Shown one piece after another: positions 19,097-26,991 of a stretch of DNA of 64,000 nucleotides. A program made the translations under genes and the position numbers. The notes beneath the pieces are model-generated. The model made no database searches, was not told where the DNA came from, and saw only the letters and a list, made by a program, of their open reading frames with translations. This DNA is from Rhizobium sp. J15. Lineage in GTDB: Bacteria; Pseudomonadota; Alphaproteobacteria; Rhizobiales; Rhizobiaceae. The first letter of the stretch is position 1; every line of letters starts with the position of its first letter. The stretch is from NCBI RefSeq assembly GCF_002531825.1, contig NZ_NWSX01000020.1, positions 1 to 64,000 of the forward strand, written 5' to 3'.

Positions 19097-19138
19097 TATA
19101 TAGCCCGACCCGGCGCGGCTGGATTTGACTTAAGTCAA
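19097..19138 (-). promoter_or_regulatory. FnrN/FixK-type anaerobox with class II promoter of the cyd operon (distal)
   Basis: TTGACTTAAGTCAA (19125-19138) is a perfect palindrome fitting the Fnr/FixK consensus TTGA(T/C)-N4-(A/G)TCAA. On the minus strand a -10 TATATA lies at 19097-19102, with its centre 32 bp from the box centre. That puts the box at about -41.5 from the expected start, the class II activator position. It would switch on the cyd operon at low oxygen. Confidence 0.8.
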
Positions 19139-19163
19139 GTCCGGAGCGATTTGCGAGATGACG

Positions 19164-19196
19164 CAAAAACGCCCGGCAACGTGTTACCGGGCGTTT
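19164..19196 (-). terminator. Rho-independent terminator of the hupE-like gene
   Basis: AAACGCCCGG (19167-19176) pairs perfectly with CCGGGCGTTT (19187-19196), 10-nt loop. On the minus strand the stem is followed by a five-T run. It lies 60 bp past the HupE/UreJ stop and insulates the cyd anaerobox from upstream transcription. Confidence 0.85.
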
Positions 19197-19256
19197 GGTG
19201 ACGGCGATATCGGGTGCGGCCGCCTCGCTGCGGGGGCGGCTGGAATGGCGTCAGGC

Positions 19257-19856
19257 TCAGATCAGGCCGGACAGGATGCCGACGCCGGCAAGGGCAGCAA
19301 TGCTGCCGGCCGTTCGCGTCACCAGGGCACCTTGGCGTTCGCCGGCGCGCTCGACGGCGTAGCCAAGGGCGAGGCCGGCAGCGTGCAGCAGTGCCGTCGC
19401 GGCCATGAAACCCGCGGCATAGGCGGCGCCGGCAGCATTTTCCGGCATTTCGGTGCCGTGCGCATGACCGTGGAAGATGGCGAAAAGACCGATGAGACCA
19501 GCCGCTGCGGCGAGCGGCGCCTTGACGTCGAGCGCCACGATGGCGCCGAGGATGACGACGGAAAGCGCAATGCCGGTTTCAACAAAGGGAACGTTGATGC
19601 CGGCTACGCCGAGAGCGCCGCCGAGCGCCATCACCAGAACGAAGGTCGTCGGCACAAGCCAGGTGGCGCGGCCGCCAAGCTGAAAGGCAAAAACCCCGAC
19701 CATCACCATTGCGAGCATATGATCGAGGCCGGACATCGGATGAGCAAAACCATGGCTGAAGCCGGCGGCTTCGCCGATGGCCGGATGGGCCGAGGCGACG
19801 GCCGGAAGCGCTACGGCAGCCAAAGCAAGCAGGCCGCTCTTGAGTGCTGATTTCAT
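19257..19856 (-). CDS. HupE/UreJ-family nickel/cobalt permease
   Basis: A 199-residue inner-membrane protein with a cleavable N-terminal signal (ASA-HPAIGEAAGF). The conserved HP...SGLDHMLAMVMVGVFA block and FHGHAHGTEMP loop carry the His residues that bind nickel or cobalt in this family. About six hydrophobic helices are visible. The start at 19856 has a GAGGG site; the longer frame to 19919 lacks one. No hydrogenase or urease gene is nearby, so it may simply supply nickel or cobalt to enzymes encoded elsewhere. It has its own terminator and is not part of the cyd operon. Confidence 0.88.
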   Translation of the reverse strand: MKSALKSGLLALAAVALPAVASAHPAIGEAAGFSHGFAHPMSGLDHMLAMVMVGVFAFQLGGRATWLVPTTFVLVMALGGALGVAGINVPFVETGIALSVVILGAIVALDVKAPLAAAAGLIGLFAIFHGHAHGTEMPENAAGAAYAAGFMAATALLHAAGLALGYAVERAGERQGALVTRTAGSIAALAGVGILSGLI

Positions 19857-20143
19857 TGCTCGATTCCCTCGTGAAATTTCAAATTCCTGCGGCGGCCGAA
19901 CATCGGCATGGTTCGTCACGCTAGATCAAGGAATTTGCATCGTCAACGAAAAACCTGCCAAATGCCAACCAATTCAATTGCTTATCCGATAGGCAAATGC
20001 CGCTTTCGATTGCTTTCTTCTGGCGCCGGACTGCGCAGAACTGGAGCGTTTCGCCGCCAACGCGCTCATATTCCGTTTCGCCAGCTGGAAAGGGCCTCGC
20101 CCAGCAGCTATCAATCGTCGAACTGAGACAGAGGAGGACGCCC
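19857..20143. promoter_or_regulatory. Divergent intergenic region, hupE-like gene / 2-hydroxyacid dehydrogenase gene
   Basis: This 287-bp region must hold promoters in both directions. A short direct repeat, CAAATGCC, occurs twice, at about 19958 and 19993, on either side of an AT-rich stretch. I cannot assign a known metal-regulator box or a riboswitch to it. Confidence 0.35.
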
Positions 20144-21175
20144 ATGACCAATACCGAACGGCCGCTGGCGATCAGCGCGCCCGAACCGCGCACGCTCGAT
20201 CTGATCTTCAGCGACAAGGCGCGCGCCGAACTCAACGCGAAATACGAAATCGTCGAAGCCGACCCGGAAAATATCGCCGGCCTCGGCGACGAGATCCTCG
20301 GCAGGGCGCGCTATATCATCGGCCAGCCGCCGCTTTCAGCCGAAACGCTCGCCAGAATGCCGGCCCTGCGCTCGATCCTCAACGTCGAGAGCAATCTCCT
20401 GAACAACATGCCCTATGACGTGCTGTTCCAGCGCGGCATTCATGTCGTGACGACCGGTCAGGTCTTCGCCGAGCCGGTCGCCGAAATCGGCCTCGGCTTC
20501 GCCCTGGCCTTGGCGCGCGGCATCGTCGATGCGGACGTCGCCTTCCGCGAGGGCAGCGAGCTCTGGGGCGGGGAGGGCAATGCGAGCGCGCGGCTCGTCG
20601 CCGGTTCCGAGATCGGCATCATCGGCTTCGGCGATCTCGGCAGGGCGCTGCGCCGCGTGCTTTCCGGCTTCAGGGCGCTCATCAGGGTCTTCGATCCCTG
20701 GCTGCCGCGATCGATTCTCGAAGAAAGCGGCGTCGAGCCGGCAAGCCTCGAGGATGTGATGACGAAGAGCGATTTCGTCTTCGTCGTCGCAGCCGTCACC
20801 AGCGAAAACAGGGGCTTCCTTGGCGCCGAGGCCTTCGCCAGCATGCGCAAGGGCGCGGCCTTCATCCTTCTCAGCCGCGCCGATGTCGTCGATTTCGAGG
20901 CGCTGATGGCCGCCGTCTCGTCGGGCCATATCGTCGCGGCAAGCGACGTCTATCCGGCGGAGCCGCTGCCGGCCGGCCATCCGGTGCGCAGCCTCAAAGG
21001 CTTCCTCCGCTCGGCGCACCGCGCCGGCGCGCTCGACAGCGCCTTCAAGAAGATGGGCGACATGGTGCTCGAAGACATGGACCTGATGGATCGCGGCCTG
21101 CCGCCGATGCGCTGCAAACGCGCCGAACGCGAGACGGTCTCGCGCATGCGCTCCAAACCGGTGGCGGTCAACTAA
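20144..21175 (+). CDS. D-isomer-specific 2-hydroxyacid dehydrogenase family protein
   Basis: A 343-residue NAD(P)-dependent enzyme that interconverts 2-keto and D-2-hydroxy acids. The dinucleotide turn is GIIGFGDLGRA. The catalytic Arg-Glu-His set is visible as Arg in LLSRADVVD, Glu in YPAEPLP and His in SAHRAG. The start at 20144 follows GAGGAGG; the frame is open further upstream without a better site. It is a single gene ending in a strong hairpin. The substrate (hydroxypyruvate, glyoxylate, sugar-derived keto acid) is not evident. Confidence 0.9.
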   Translation: MTNTERPLAISAPEPRTLDLIFSDKARAELNAKYEIVEADPENIAGLGDEILGRARYIIGQPPLSAETLARMPALRSILNVESNLLNNMPYDVLFQRGIHVVTTGQVFAEPVAEIGLGFALALARGIVDADVAFREGSELWGGEGNASARLVAGSEIGIIGFGDLGRALRRVLSGFRALIRVFDPWLPRSILEESGVEPASLEDVMTKSDFVFVVAAVTSENRGFLGAEAFASMRKGAAFILLSRADVVDFEALMAAVSSGHIVAASDVYPAEPLPAGHPVRSLKGFLRSAHRAGALDSAFKKMGDMVLEDMDLMDRGLPPMRCKRAERETVSRMRSKPVAVN

Positions 21176-21179
21176 ACCA

Positions 21180-21214
21180 TATCGGCCGAAACCGCCTGGC
21201 GGTTTCGGCCGATA
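21180..21214. terminator. Strong bidirectional terminator-like hairpin
   Basis: A 17-bp perfect inverted repeat, arms 21180-21196 and 21198-21214 (core CGGCCGAAACCGCC), is centred on one base. It begins 5 bp after the dehydrogenase stop and 25 bp before the stop of the convergent Tim44-like gene. The right side continues TATAAAC rather than a T-run. Confidence 0.7.
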
Positions 21215-21238
21215 TAAACAAAGCGAGATGGCCTGCCG

Positions 21239-22240
21239 TTAAGCGGCGCGCTGGCCGGTGCCCTGGATCGCGGCAAGCTTCCAGTCCGCGCCGGACTTGC
21301 GCACGAAGGTCCAGATTTCGGTGCTTTCGCTCGGACGGCGGTCGTCGCCGGAAACGACACGGCCACTGTCGCGCTCGACCATGGCATCGATAGAGGAATA
21401 GCGCATGGCGAGCGTCGCATATTCCTGGCCGTCTTCGCGCCAGGCCTCGGCAATATCGCCCTGCAAGAGCTTGACGTCGGAGACGCGGTTGCGAACACCA
21501 TTGGTGGCGTTTTCACCGAGTTCTTCGGCAAGATAGGACATGGCCTCCGGTGTCGTCAGCCGGCGCAGCGTGCCGTAGTCTTCGGCGCCGTAGGCGGTCT
21601 GCACGTTTGTCAGCAATTCCTCGAACTGGTCGAGATCGGCCTGCGCCAGCCCGATCTCGTCGCTCGGGCCATTGCCGCGCGGCTGACCGCCGAAACCGGC
21701 GCCCGAACCGATCGCCGGGATCTGGAAGGATGAATTGTTCGCCGGCGCCATGTTGAAGGACTGGCCGTAGGACCGGCTCTGGCCGCCGACGCCATAGGAA
21801 GGCTGGCGGCGATTGGCGAAATAGCGCATGGCGAGCATGATGGCGCCGCCGATCAGGGCGATCTGCAGCAGCATGCCGAGGAAGCCGAAGCCGCCGCCGA
21901 AACCGTGACCGAGCAGCATGCCGAGAAGGCCGCCCGCAATCAGGCCGCCGATCATCGAACGGCCGAAGCCGTTGAAGAAACCGGGCCGCTGGGCGCCGAG
22001 GGGCTGCTGCGCCGTTGCCGGCGCAGTTGTGCGCGGCGTCATCGACCGTTCGATCGGCGCGGCAGTGGTCGGCGCGGTCTGGGTGACGGGCGGCGCCTGA
22101 AAGGTGCGCGTGCCGCGGCTGCCGAAACCGGAGCCGCCGGCACGACGCGCCTCGGCATCCCCAAGCGAAGCAAAAACGGTAGCGCTCGTCAGTACGGCAA
22201 TCGCCGCAAACTTGGCAAAACGCGAAACGGCACCCGGCAT
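21239..22240 (-). CDS. Tim44-like domain protein, probably secreted or membrane-anchored
   Basis: A 333-residue protein. Residues 1 to about 30 form a signal peptide (ending ...GDAEA). A Thr/Pro/Ala-rich low-complexity linker follows. Two glycine-rich hydrophobic segments (GGLIAGGLLGMLLGHGFGGG and FLGMLLQIALIGGAIML) can span the membrane. The C-terminal ~140 residues match the Tim44/MRPL45 fold (LDQFEELLTNVQTAY, then an IWTFVRKSGADWKL strand pair). The start at 22240 has an AGGAG site. In bacteria this family has no firm function; a role in membrane-protein handling is guessed from mitochondrial Tim44. Confidence 0.8.
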   Translation of the reverse strand: MPGAVSRFAKFAAIAVLTSATVFASLGDAEARRAGGSGFGSRGTRTFQAPPVTQTAPTTAAPIERSMTPRTTAPATAQQPLGAQRPGFFNGFGRSMIGGLIAGGLLGMLLGHGFGGGFGFLGMLLQIALIGGAIMLAMRYFANRRQPSYGVGGQSRSYGQSFNMAPANNSSFQIPAIGSGAGFGGQPRGNGPSDEIGLAQADLDQFEELLTNVQTAYGAEDYGTLRRLTTPEAMSYLAEELGENATNGVRNRVSDVKLLQGDIAEAWREDGQEYATLAMRYSSIDAMVERDSGRVVSGDDRRPSESTEIWTFVRKSGADWKLAAIQGTGQRAA

Positions 22241-22323
22241 TCCTGATCTCCTGTCATGCTCATCACGGCACATCGAGAGCTAATATAGGTAGTCTTTCCT
22301 GGGTTTGAAGTTCTTCCGCAGCT

Positions 22324-22782
22324 TTACTGGCAGACATCGACCCAGCGCGCGCCGGTCAGTTCCGCCAGCCGGCCGGTAGCGATGCGCACGGCCGAATTGG
22401 TCGAGCCGGCCGCAGGCACGACTTCATCGAAGCGCTTCAGCGAGACGTCGCAGTAAATCGGCAGCGGCGAGGGCAGGCCGAACGGGCAGACGCCGCCGAC
22501 AGGATGGCTCGTCACCGACACGACTTCCTCCGCATCGAGCATACGCCCCTTGGCCCCGAAGGTATCCTTGAACTTGCGATTGTCGAGCCGCGCCGTGCCG
22601 CCGGCAACGACCAGCATCGCCTGTTCGCCGACGCGCAGGCAGATCGTCTTGGCGATCTGGGCCGGCTCGACGCCGTGGGCTTCGGCAGCAAGCGCCACCG
22701 TCGAGGAACTCTCGGCGGTCTCGATGATTTCGATATCGGGTGCATGGGCGCCGAGAAAGGCGCGAACGGATTCAAGGCTCAT
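22324..22782 (-). CDS. YbaK/EbsC-family aminoacyl-tRNA deacylase
   Basis: A 152-residue single-domain editing protein related to the ProRS INS domain. Such proteins hydrolyse mischarged tRNAs, typically Cys-tRNA(Pro) or Ala-tRNA(Pro). Motifs visible are the Lys in AKTICLRVG, the GGTARLDNRKFK strand and the GGVCPFGLP loop that shapes the substrate pocket. Length and order are standard. It is a stand-alone gene; the frame downstream of the stop is not shared with the Tim44-like gene. Confidence 0.88.
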   Translation of the reverse strand: MSLESVRAFLGAHAPDIEIIETAESSSTVALAAEAHGVEPAQIAKTICLRVGEQAMLVVAGGTARLDNRKFKDTFGAKGRMLDAEEVVSVTSHPVGGVCPFGLPSPLPIYCDVSLKRFDEVVPAAGSTNSAVRIATGRLAELTGARWVDVCQ

Positions 22783-22966
22783 GGGACAGGATACTTCGAA
22801 AAAGAACCGCGTCTAACGCCGCGCGATGATGCGGCCATGGAAAATTCACGCATTGCTACCTAACCGGATATTCCAGAAACTTCAATCAGGCGGCTGTCCA
22901 TCGAATGGTTCGCGGACACCGCACACTGGGGCTCTGTGGGCATTACTGCTCCCCCTGCTATCCCTG

Positions 22967-23830
22967 TCAGCTTGCCGGATTGCGCGCCGTGACGATCCAC
23001 GCCGCGCCGTCGATCATCACCGACCGCTCGCCGGGACGGTCCGCGAAGGCGGCACGAACCGCGGCCGAGGCGCGGGCCCGGATGTCGTCTGGCTGATCAG
23101 CGAGCGCGCGCGACAACGGGCCGACCTCGAGTGTCATCTCCACCGCGTCGTCGATCGCCGCGTCCCGCGTCCCGCCCTCGCCGAACGGGATGGAAGCATT
23201 GAAGGGCGCGATAGCGATATCGGTGAAGCCAGCCGCCGCTAGGATACGCGCTACCCGTCCCTGGTCGCCGAACGAGAACGGGCCGGGCGCTTCGGGATCG
23301 GGCGGCGCCGTCGGCGGGAGGATGCCCTTGATCGCGCCCATCGGCAAGCGCACCCAATCGTTCTCGGCCATGGCGCGCCAGCAGACGAAAGCGACCCGCC
23401 CGCCCGGCTTGAGCGCACGGCGCATATGAGCGAATGCCCCTGTCGGATCGTCAAAGAACATCACTCCGAAGCGCGAGAACAGGATGTCGAACGCGCCCTC
23501 GGGCAACTCGGCGCTGCTGGCGTCTGCCACCTGAAACAGGATCGGCGTGTCCTGCGGCGCTAAAGCGCGTGCTTTGCCGATCAGCGGTTCGGATATGTCC
23601 ACGCCCAGCACTTGGCCCCCCGCGCCGACGCGGGCGGCCAGATCCAGACTAGTCGCCCCCGCGCCGCAGCCGACGTCCAGTACGCGTTCGCCCGTAACGG
23701 GCGTGGCGGCTTCGATCGCGGCCTGGCCGAAAACCGCCATCATGGCATCGAGCCGGGCCTGGTAAGCGACCCAGCGCTCCCCGCTTTGGCCATTCCAGTC
23801 GGCTACCTGATAAACATTTTTCTCTGCCAT
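22967..23830 (-). CDS. Class I SAM-dependent methyltransferase
   Basis: A 287-residue methyltransferase. Motif I (SAM binding) is VLDVGCGAG, motif II is VLGVDIS, and the post-motif acidic residue is in VADASS. A conserved ALKPGGRVAFVCW strand follows. The rest is a variable substrate-binding cap with no known signature, so the acceptor is unknown. An AGGAT site precedes the ATG. It lies downstream of and on the same strand as the TetR gene (33-bp gap), probably co-transcribed. With the flavoprotein at 24633 it forms a small module that may detoxify or modify one compound. Confidence 0.88.
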   Translation of the reverse strand: MAEKNVYQVADWNGQSGERWVAYQARLDAMMAVFGQAAIEAATPVTGERVLDVGCGAGATSLDLAARVGAGGQVLGVDISEPLIGKARALAPQDTPILFQVADASSAELPEGAFDILFSRFGVMFFDDPTGAFAHMRRALKPGGRVAFVCWRAMAENDWVRLPMGAIKGILPPTAPPDPEAPGPFSFGDQGRVARILAAAGFTDIAIAPFNASIPFGEGGTRDAAIDDAVEMTLEVGPLSRALADQPDDIRARASAAVRAAFADRPGERSVMIDGAAWIVTARNPAS

Positions 23831-23863
23831 GCCATATCCTGTTCTGATCCGTTCTTAACTAGG

Positions 23864-24517
23864 CTATCCGCCCGCGTGGCCGCTGCCACCGTGCGCGGCG
23901 ATGAACATGGTGACGGCGGATCGGCAATAGGCTTCGATTTCGTTGTCGTCCTCTGCTCTCGCCTCATCGAAGCGTGCGATAATCAGGAGATCGGATCCTT
24001 TGAAAAGCGCGGCAAACAAGCGGGCGGACTGGAGAGGATCGGGCACGTTCAGAACCGCCTTCGCATGCAACTGACACAACAGGGCCTCGATTTGGGCGAC
24101 GACATGGGCGGGGCCGGCTTCGTAATGGAGCTTGCTTAACGACTTTTGATTCGTCTTGTCGGCCATGACCATGGCTTCGACACTGCGGACGTCCGGGCTC
24201 AACAGCGTGCGAAGGAGGGATGATCCCACCGCCATGAGTTGATCTTCGGCCGAACCGTCGACGCCTTCAAAAAGGGCTTGTGGTGCAAACTGATGGCAGC
24301 GGGCGGCGACGGCCGCGCTGAACAGCGCCTCCTTGTTCTCGAAGTGCCGATAGATGCTGAGCTTGGATATCTTCGCTCGCTGGGTGACCTTGTCCAATGT
24401 CGTCGCTTGAAAACCCAATTCCACAAAGAGCTCGTACGCTGCGTCGACTATCGTTTGGCCAAGCGCCTCGTTGGCTGGCCGGCCGCGCCGGCCTCGACTA
24501 TTTTCGGTCACGACCAT
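23864..24517 (-). CDS. TetR/AcrR-family transcriptional repressor
   Basis: A 217-residue regulator. The N-terminal helix-turn-helix (TLDKVTQRAKISKLSIYRHF followed by ENKEALF) is canonical TetR. The C-terminal half is the variable ligand-binding and dimerisation domain. It is divergent from the flavoprotein gene at 24633. Three copies of a GTATCG half-site lie between them, two overlapping the flavoprotein promoter, so this protein very likely represses both itself and that gene until a ligand binds. Confidence 0.92.
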   Translation of the reverse strand: MVVTENSRGRRGRPANEALGQTIVDAAYELFVELGFQATTLDKVTQRAKISKLSIYRHFENKEALFSAAVAARCHQFAPQALFEGVDGSAEDQLMAVGSSLLRTLLSPDVRSVEAMVMADKTNQKSLSKLHYEAGPAHVVAQIEALLCQLHAKAVLNVPDPLQSARLFAALFKGSDLLIIARFDEARAEDDNEIEAYCRSAVTMFIAAHGGSGHAGG

Positions 24518-24525
24518 TAAGATCC

Positions 24526-24569
24526 TTGACAGTATCGTTATTCATAGTTTACGATACCACGTAGTATCG
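24526..24569 (+). promoter_or_regulatory. Promoter with TetR-type operators before the flavoprotein gene
   Basis: -35 TTGACA (24526-24531), an 18-bp spacer and -10 TACGAT (24550-24555). Inverted half-sites GTATCGT (24532-24538), ACGATAC (24551-24557) and GTATCGG (24564-24570) form two overlapping dyads, including the palindrome CGATAC-N6-GTATCG at 24552-24569. They cover the spacer and -10, as expected for repression by the divergent TetR protein. Confidence 0.75.
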
Positions 24570-24632
24570 GAAATATGCAAGCCAAAGAACGGATTTTATC
24601 CTGTCTCCCTCAACAGCACGGAGCTTATCACC

Positions 24633-25526
24633 ATGGATGACGTCATCATCATCGGCGGCAGCTTTGCCGGTCTCGCCGCCGCGCTGCAGCTCGGCCGCGC
24701 CCGCCGCAAGATCACCGTTCTCGACACCGGCCTACCGCGCAACCGCTTCGCTGGCCACTCGCATGGCCTGCTCGGCCACGATCACAAGCCGCCGCTGGAT
24801 ATCCTGGCTGAGGCGCGGCAGCAGCTGGCGCGTTATCCCACGATCAAGCTGTTCAGTGCCCGGGCCGACAGTGTCTCCGGCGCAATCGACGATTTCAACG
24901 TCCTCACTGGCGATGGCGAAAGTCTTAAGGCGCGCCGCGTGATCCTGAGCTACGGCATCGCGGACCAGATGCCTGATGTTCCGGGCTTTGCCGAAAGCTG
25001 GGGTACGTCCATCGTGCCGTGCCCCTATTGCGACGGCTTCGAAGTCGCCGGCCAGCATTGGGGCCTCGTCTGGTCCGGTCCGCAGTCGCACAATCAGGCC
25101 AGGCTTTTCCATGATTGGACCGACAGGTTGACGCTGTTCGCCGATGGTCACGACATTCCGCCCGAAATCCGGGCCGATCTGGCTCGCCGCAGCATACCTG
25201 TGGTCGACGGCCGGATCACCGGGATCGCCCATCACGGGGGCCATAGCGCTACCGTCAAACTCGATACCGGCCCCGATGTCGCGGTCGACATCCTGTTCGC
25301 TCATCCGCGCAACAAGCCGTCCGCCAGCCTGCATGAATCACTGGGCCTCGCCACAGTCGATACGCCCAGCGGCATCGCCCTCAAGGTCGATGAGCGCCGC
25401 GAGACCAGCATGCCGGGTATCTACGCCGCCGGCGACCTCGCCAACCCCGGAATGCCCTCGGTCACCACGGCATCATGGCAAGGCGCGATGGCGGGAATCT
25501 TCGCCCAGCAGTCGATGCTGGTTTGA
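24633..25526 (+). CDS. FAD-dependent thioredoxin-reductase-like protein with CPYC motif (GliT/HlmI-like)
   Basis: A 297-residue flavoprotein of the low-molecular-weight thioredoxin reductase fold. The FAD-binding turn is IIGGSFAG near the N-terminus, and a second FAD motif, GIYAAGD, lies near the C-terminus. The redox pair is C130-P-Y-C133 in PCPYCDGFE. Where the NADPH-binding GxGxxA motif should be (about 144-156) the sequence reads GLVWSGPQSHNQA, so NADPH use is doubtful. CPYC with a degenerate NADPH site is typical of dithiol oxidases such as GliT and HlmI, but also of many uncharacterised relatives. The start at 24633 is chosen by homology; no strong Shine-Dalgarno is visible. Confidence 0.85.
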   Translation: MDDVIIIGGSFAGLAAALQLGRARRKITVLDTGLPRNRFAGHSHGLLGHDHKPPLDILAEARQQLARYPTIKLFSARADSVSGAIDDFNVLTGDGESLKARRVILSYGIADQMPDVPGFAESWGTSIVPCPYCDGFEVAGQHWGLVWSGPQSHNQARLFHDWTDRLTLFADGHDIPPEIRADLARRSIPVVDGRITGIAHHGGHSATVKLDTGPDVAVDILFAHPRNKPSASLHESLGLATVDTPSGIALKVDERRETSMPGIYAAGDLANPGMPSVTTASWQGAMAGIFAQQSMLV

Positions 25527-25614
25527 GAGCCGAGAATCTCTTCCCCGGTTGCGCGATCCCCTTCCTCGATGCGCAGTCGCGCACCACTCTGTTCGAGCCG
25601 CCCGACGTTTATGA

Positions 25615-25926
25615 AGGAGCCTGGCGCGTTACACGCTGTCTGTCGAGGATGTCGCTTTCGCCAAAGCGCATCGCCGATCGCATAGTCTCCTCGTCACCAA
25701 CTCCATCATCCCGTGGAACACCGTCTATCTCAGCCGCGCTGTCAATTACGTGCGCGGCCAGGGTATCGTTATTCCTGACGAGTTGCTTTTCCAGGTCGCA
25801 CCGCTCCCACGGGCCCATATCGCGCTCACCGGCGACTATCTCTGGAACGCAATTGACCAACCCCTCGAACGTTTCAGGCCGATCAGCGCGAACCGCTTCA
25901 ATCCAAAGAACTTCAGATTCCCTTAG
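25615..25926 (+). pseudogene. Tn3-family transposase, C-terminal remnant
   Basis: Reading in the frame of 25624 and ending at the TAG at 25924-25926, about 100 codons translate to the end of a Tn3-family TnpA. Recognisable stretches are NSIIPWNTVYLSRAVNYVRG, IPDELLFQVAPL and HIALTGDYLWN, which match the conserved end of these transposases (WNTVYL...PLGWEHINLTGDYxW). A TGA interrupts the frame just upstream and no earlier domains are present, so this is a decayed fragment. It marks the right edge of the 22967-25526 gene group and suggests that group arrived on a transposon. Confidence 0.8.
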
Positions 25927-25989
25927 CGGGTATTATTGCGGAACTGCCCACGGAGCCCCAATCTGCCTGAGTCCTTTGAGGATCGCAAA

Positions 25990-26991
25990 GTGAGCAAGCC
26001 GAACTATCGGGACATCGCCCGCCAGGCGGGCGTTGGAACAGCAACCGTCGAGCGGGTCCTGAACGGGCGCGGCGGCGTGCGCCCCGAACTTGTGGAGAAA
26101 GTGATCATTGCCGCACGCGCGCTGGATTACCCCCGCAAGCTCCCGGACACCCATCGCGGCCTGCTGCGCATAGAGGTGTTGATGGTGCGTCCCGAAACGA
26201 CCTTCTATCAGCGGCTCTCCGCCGCCTTCGAGAGGATCGCCGCAACCCTCGACCCGCTGGTCATCGTGCATCGCAGCTTTACCGAAGAGATGAAGCCGGA
26301 AGAAATCGCGCGCCGCATTCTGTCGGCCGGCCTGCGCCGCGCCGGCTTGATCCTGGCGGTGCCGAGCAATCCGGTGATCGGCGCCGCCGTCGAGAAAGTC
26401 AGCGCCCAGGGCTTGCCGGTGGTCCACGTCGTTACCCGCGCCTCGGAACGTACGGGCGAATTCGTCGGTATCGACAATTATGCCGCCGGCCGGACGGCAG
26501 CGCTGTTCGTCAGCCGAATGGCGCGGCGGACAGGTCCCATCTTTGCAATCTGTCATCCGATCTATCAGGTACACCGCGACCGCATCCGTGGCTTTTCGGA
26601 CTATTTTCTCGAGCATTCCGGCGCCACCAGCTTCCAGTGCCTCGGATTCGGCCTCGACGAAGAGCATCTCGGCGCTGAACTCCTGTCCTCGGCATTGCGG
26701 ATGTATCCGGACCTTGCCGGTCTCTATAATGCCGGCGGCGGCAATTCCGCGCTGATCAATGTGCTGCGGCGGCAGGCGCGCGAGCGCGGCATCTTCTTCG
26801 TCGGCCACGAGCTCACCGATTATACCCGCAGCGCCCTGCAGGACGGCGTCATGGATGTGGTGCTGGACCAGGCGCCCGAGGCGCAGGCCAGGCGATCGCT
26901 CGATCTGATGCTGCGCCGGATCGGCTTGACCGAGATCGAACCGGATCGCGCGCCCATCCGCTTCATCACCATCACCAAGGAAAGCCTTTGA
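25990..26991 (+). CDS. LacI-family transcriptional regulator (upstream of moc-like genes)
   Basis: A 333-residue regulator. The N-terminal helix-turn-helix reads YRDIARQAGVGTATVERVLN, and the rest is a periplasmic-binding-protein-like sensor domain. The start is a GTG at 25990 after TGAGGA; an ATG at 25936 would add 18 unconserved residues. It precedes the mocD-like gene on the same strand by 166 bp and probably controls it. In described rhizopine clusters the regulator, MocR, belongs to the GntR/MocR family, so this cluster has a different controller. The ligand may be an inositol derivative. Confidence 0.85.
   Translation: MSKPNYRDIARQAGVGTATVERVLNGRGGVRPELVEKVIIAARALDYPRKLPDTHRGLLRIEVLMVRPETTFYQRLSAAFERIAATLDPLVIVHRSFTEEMKPEEIARRILSAGLRRAGLILAVPSNPVIGAAVEKVSAQGLPVVHVVTRASERTGEFVGIDNYAAGRTAALFVSRMARRTGPIFAICHPIYQVHRDRIRGFSDYFLEHSGATSFQCLGFGLDEEHLGAELLSSALRMYPDLAGLYNAGGGNSALINVLRRQARERGIFFVGHELTDYTRSALQDGVMDVVLDQAPEAQARRSLDLMLRRIGLTEIEPDRAPIRFITITKESL

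Noticed and set aside
25990..26991. Start at the ATG at 25936 for the LacI-type regulator
   Set aside because: The extra 18 residues lie before the helix-turn-helix, are unlike the family N-terminus, and have no ribosome site. The GTG at 25990 does.
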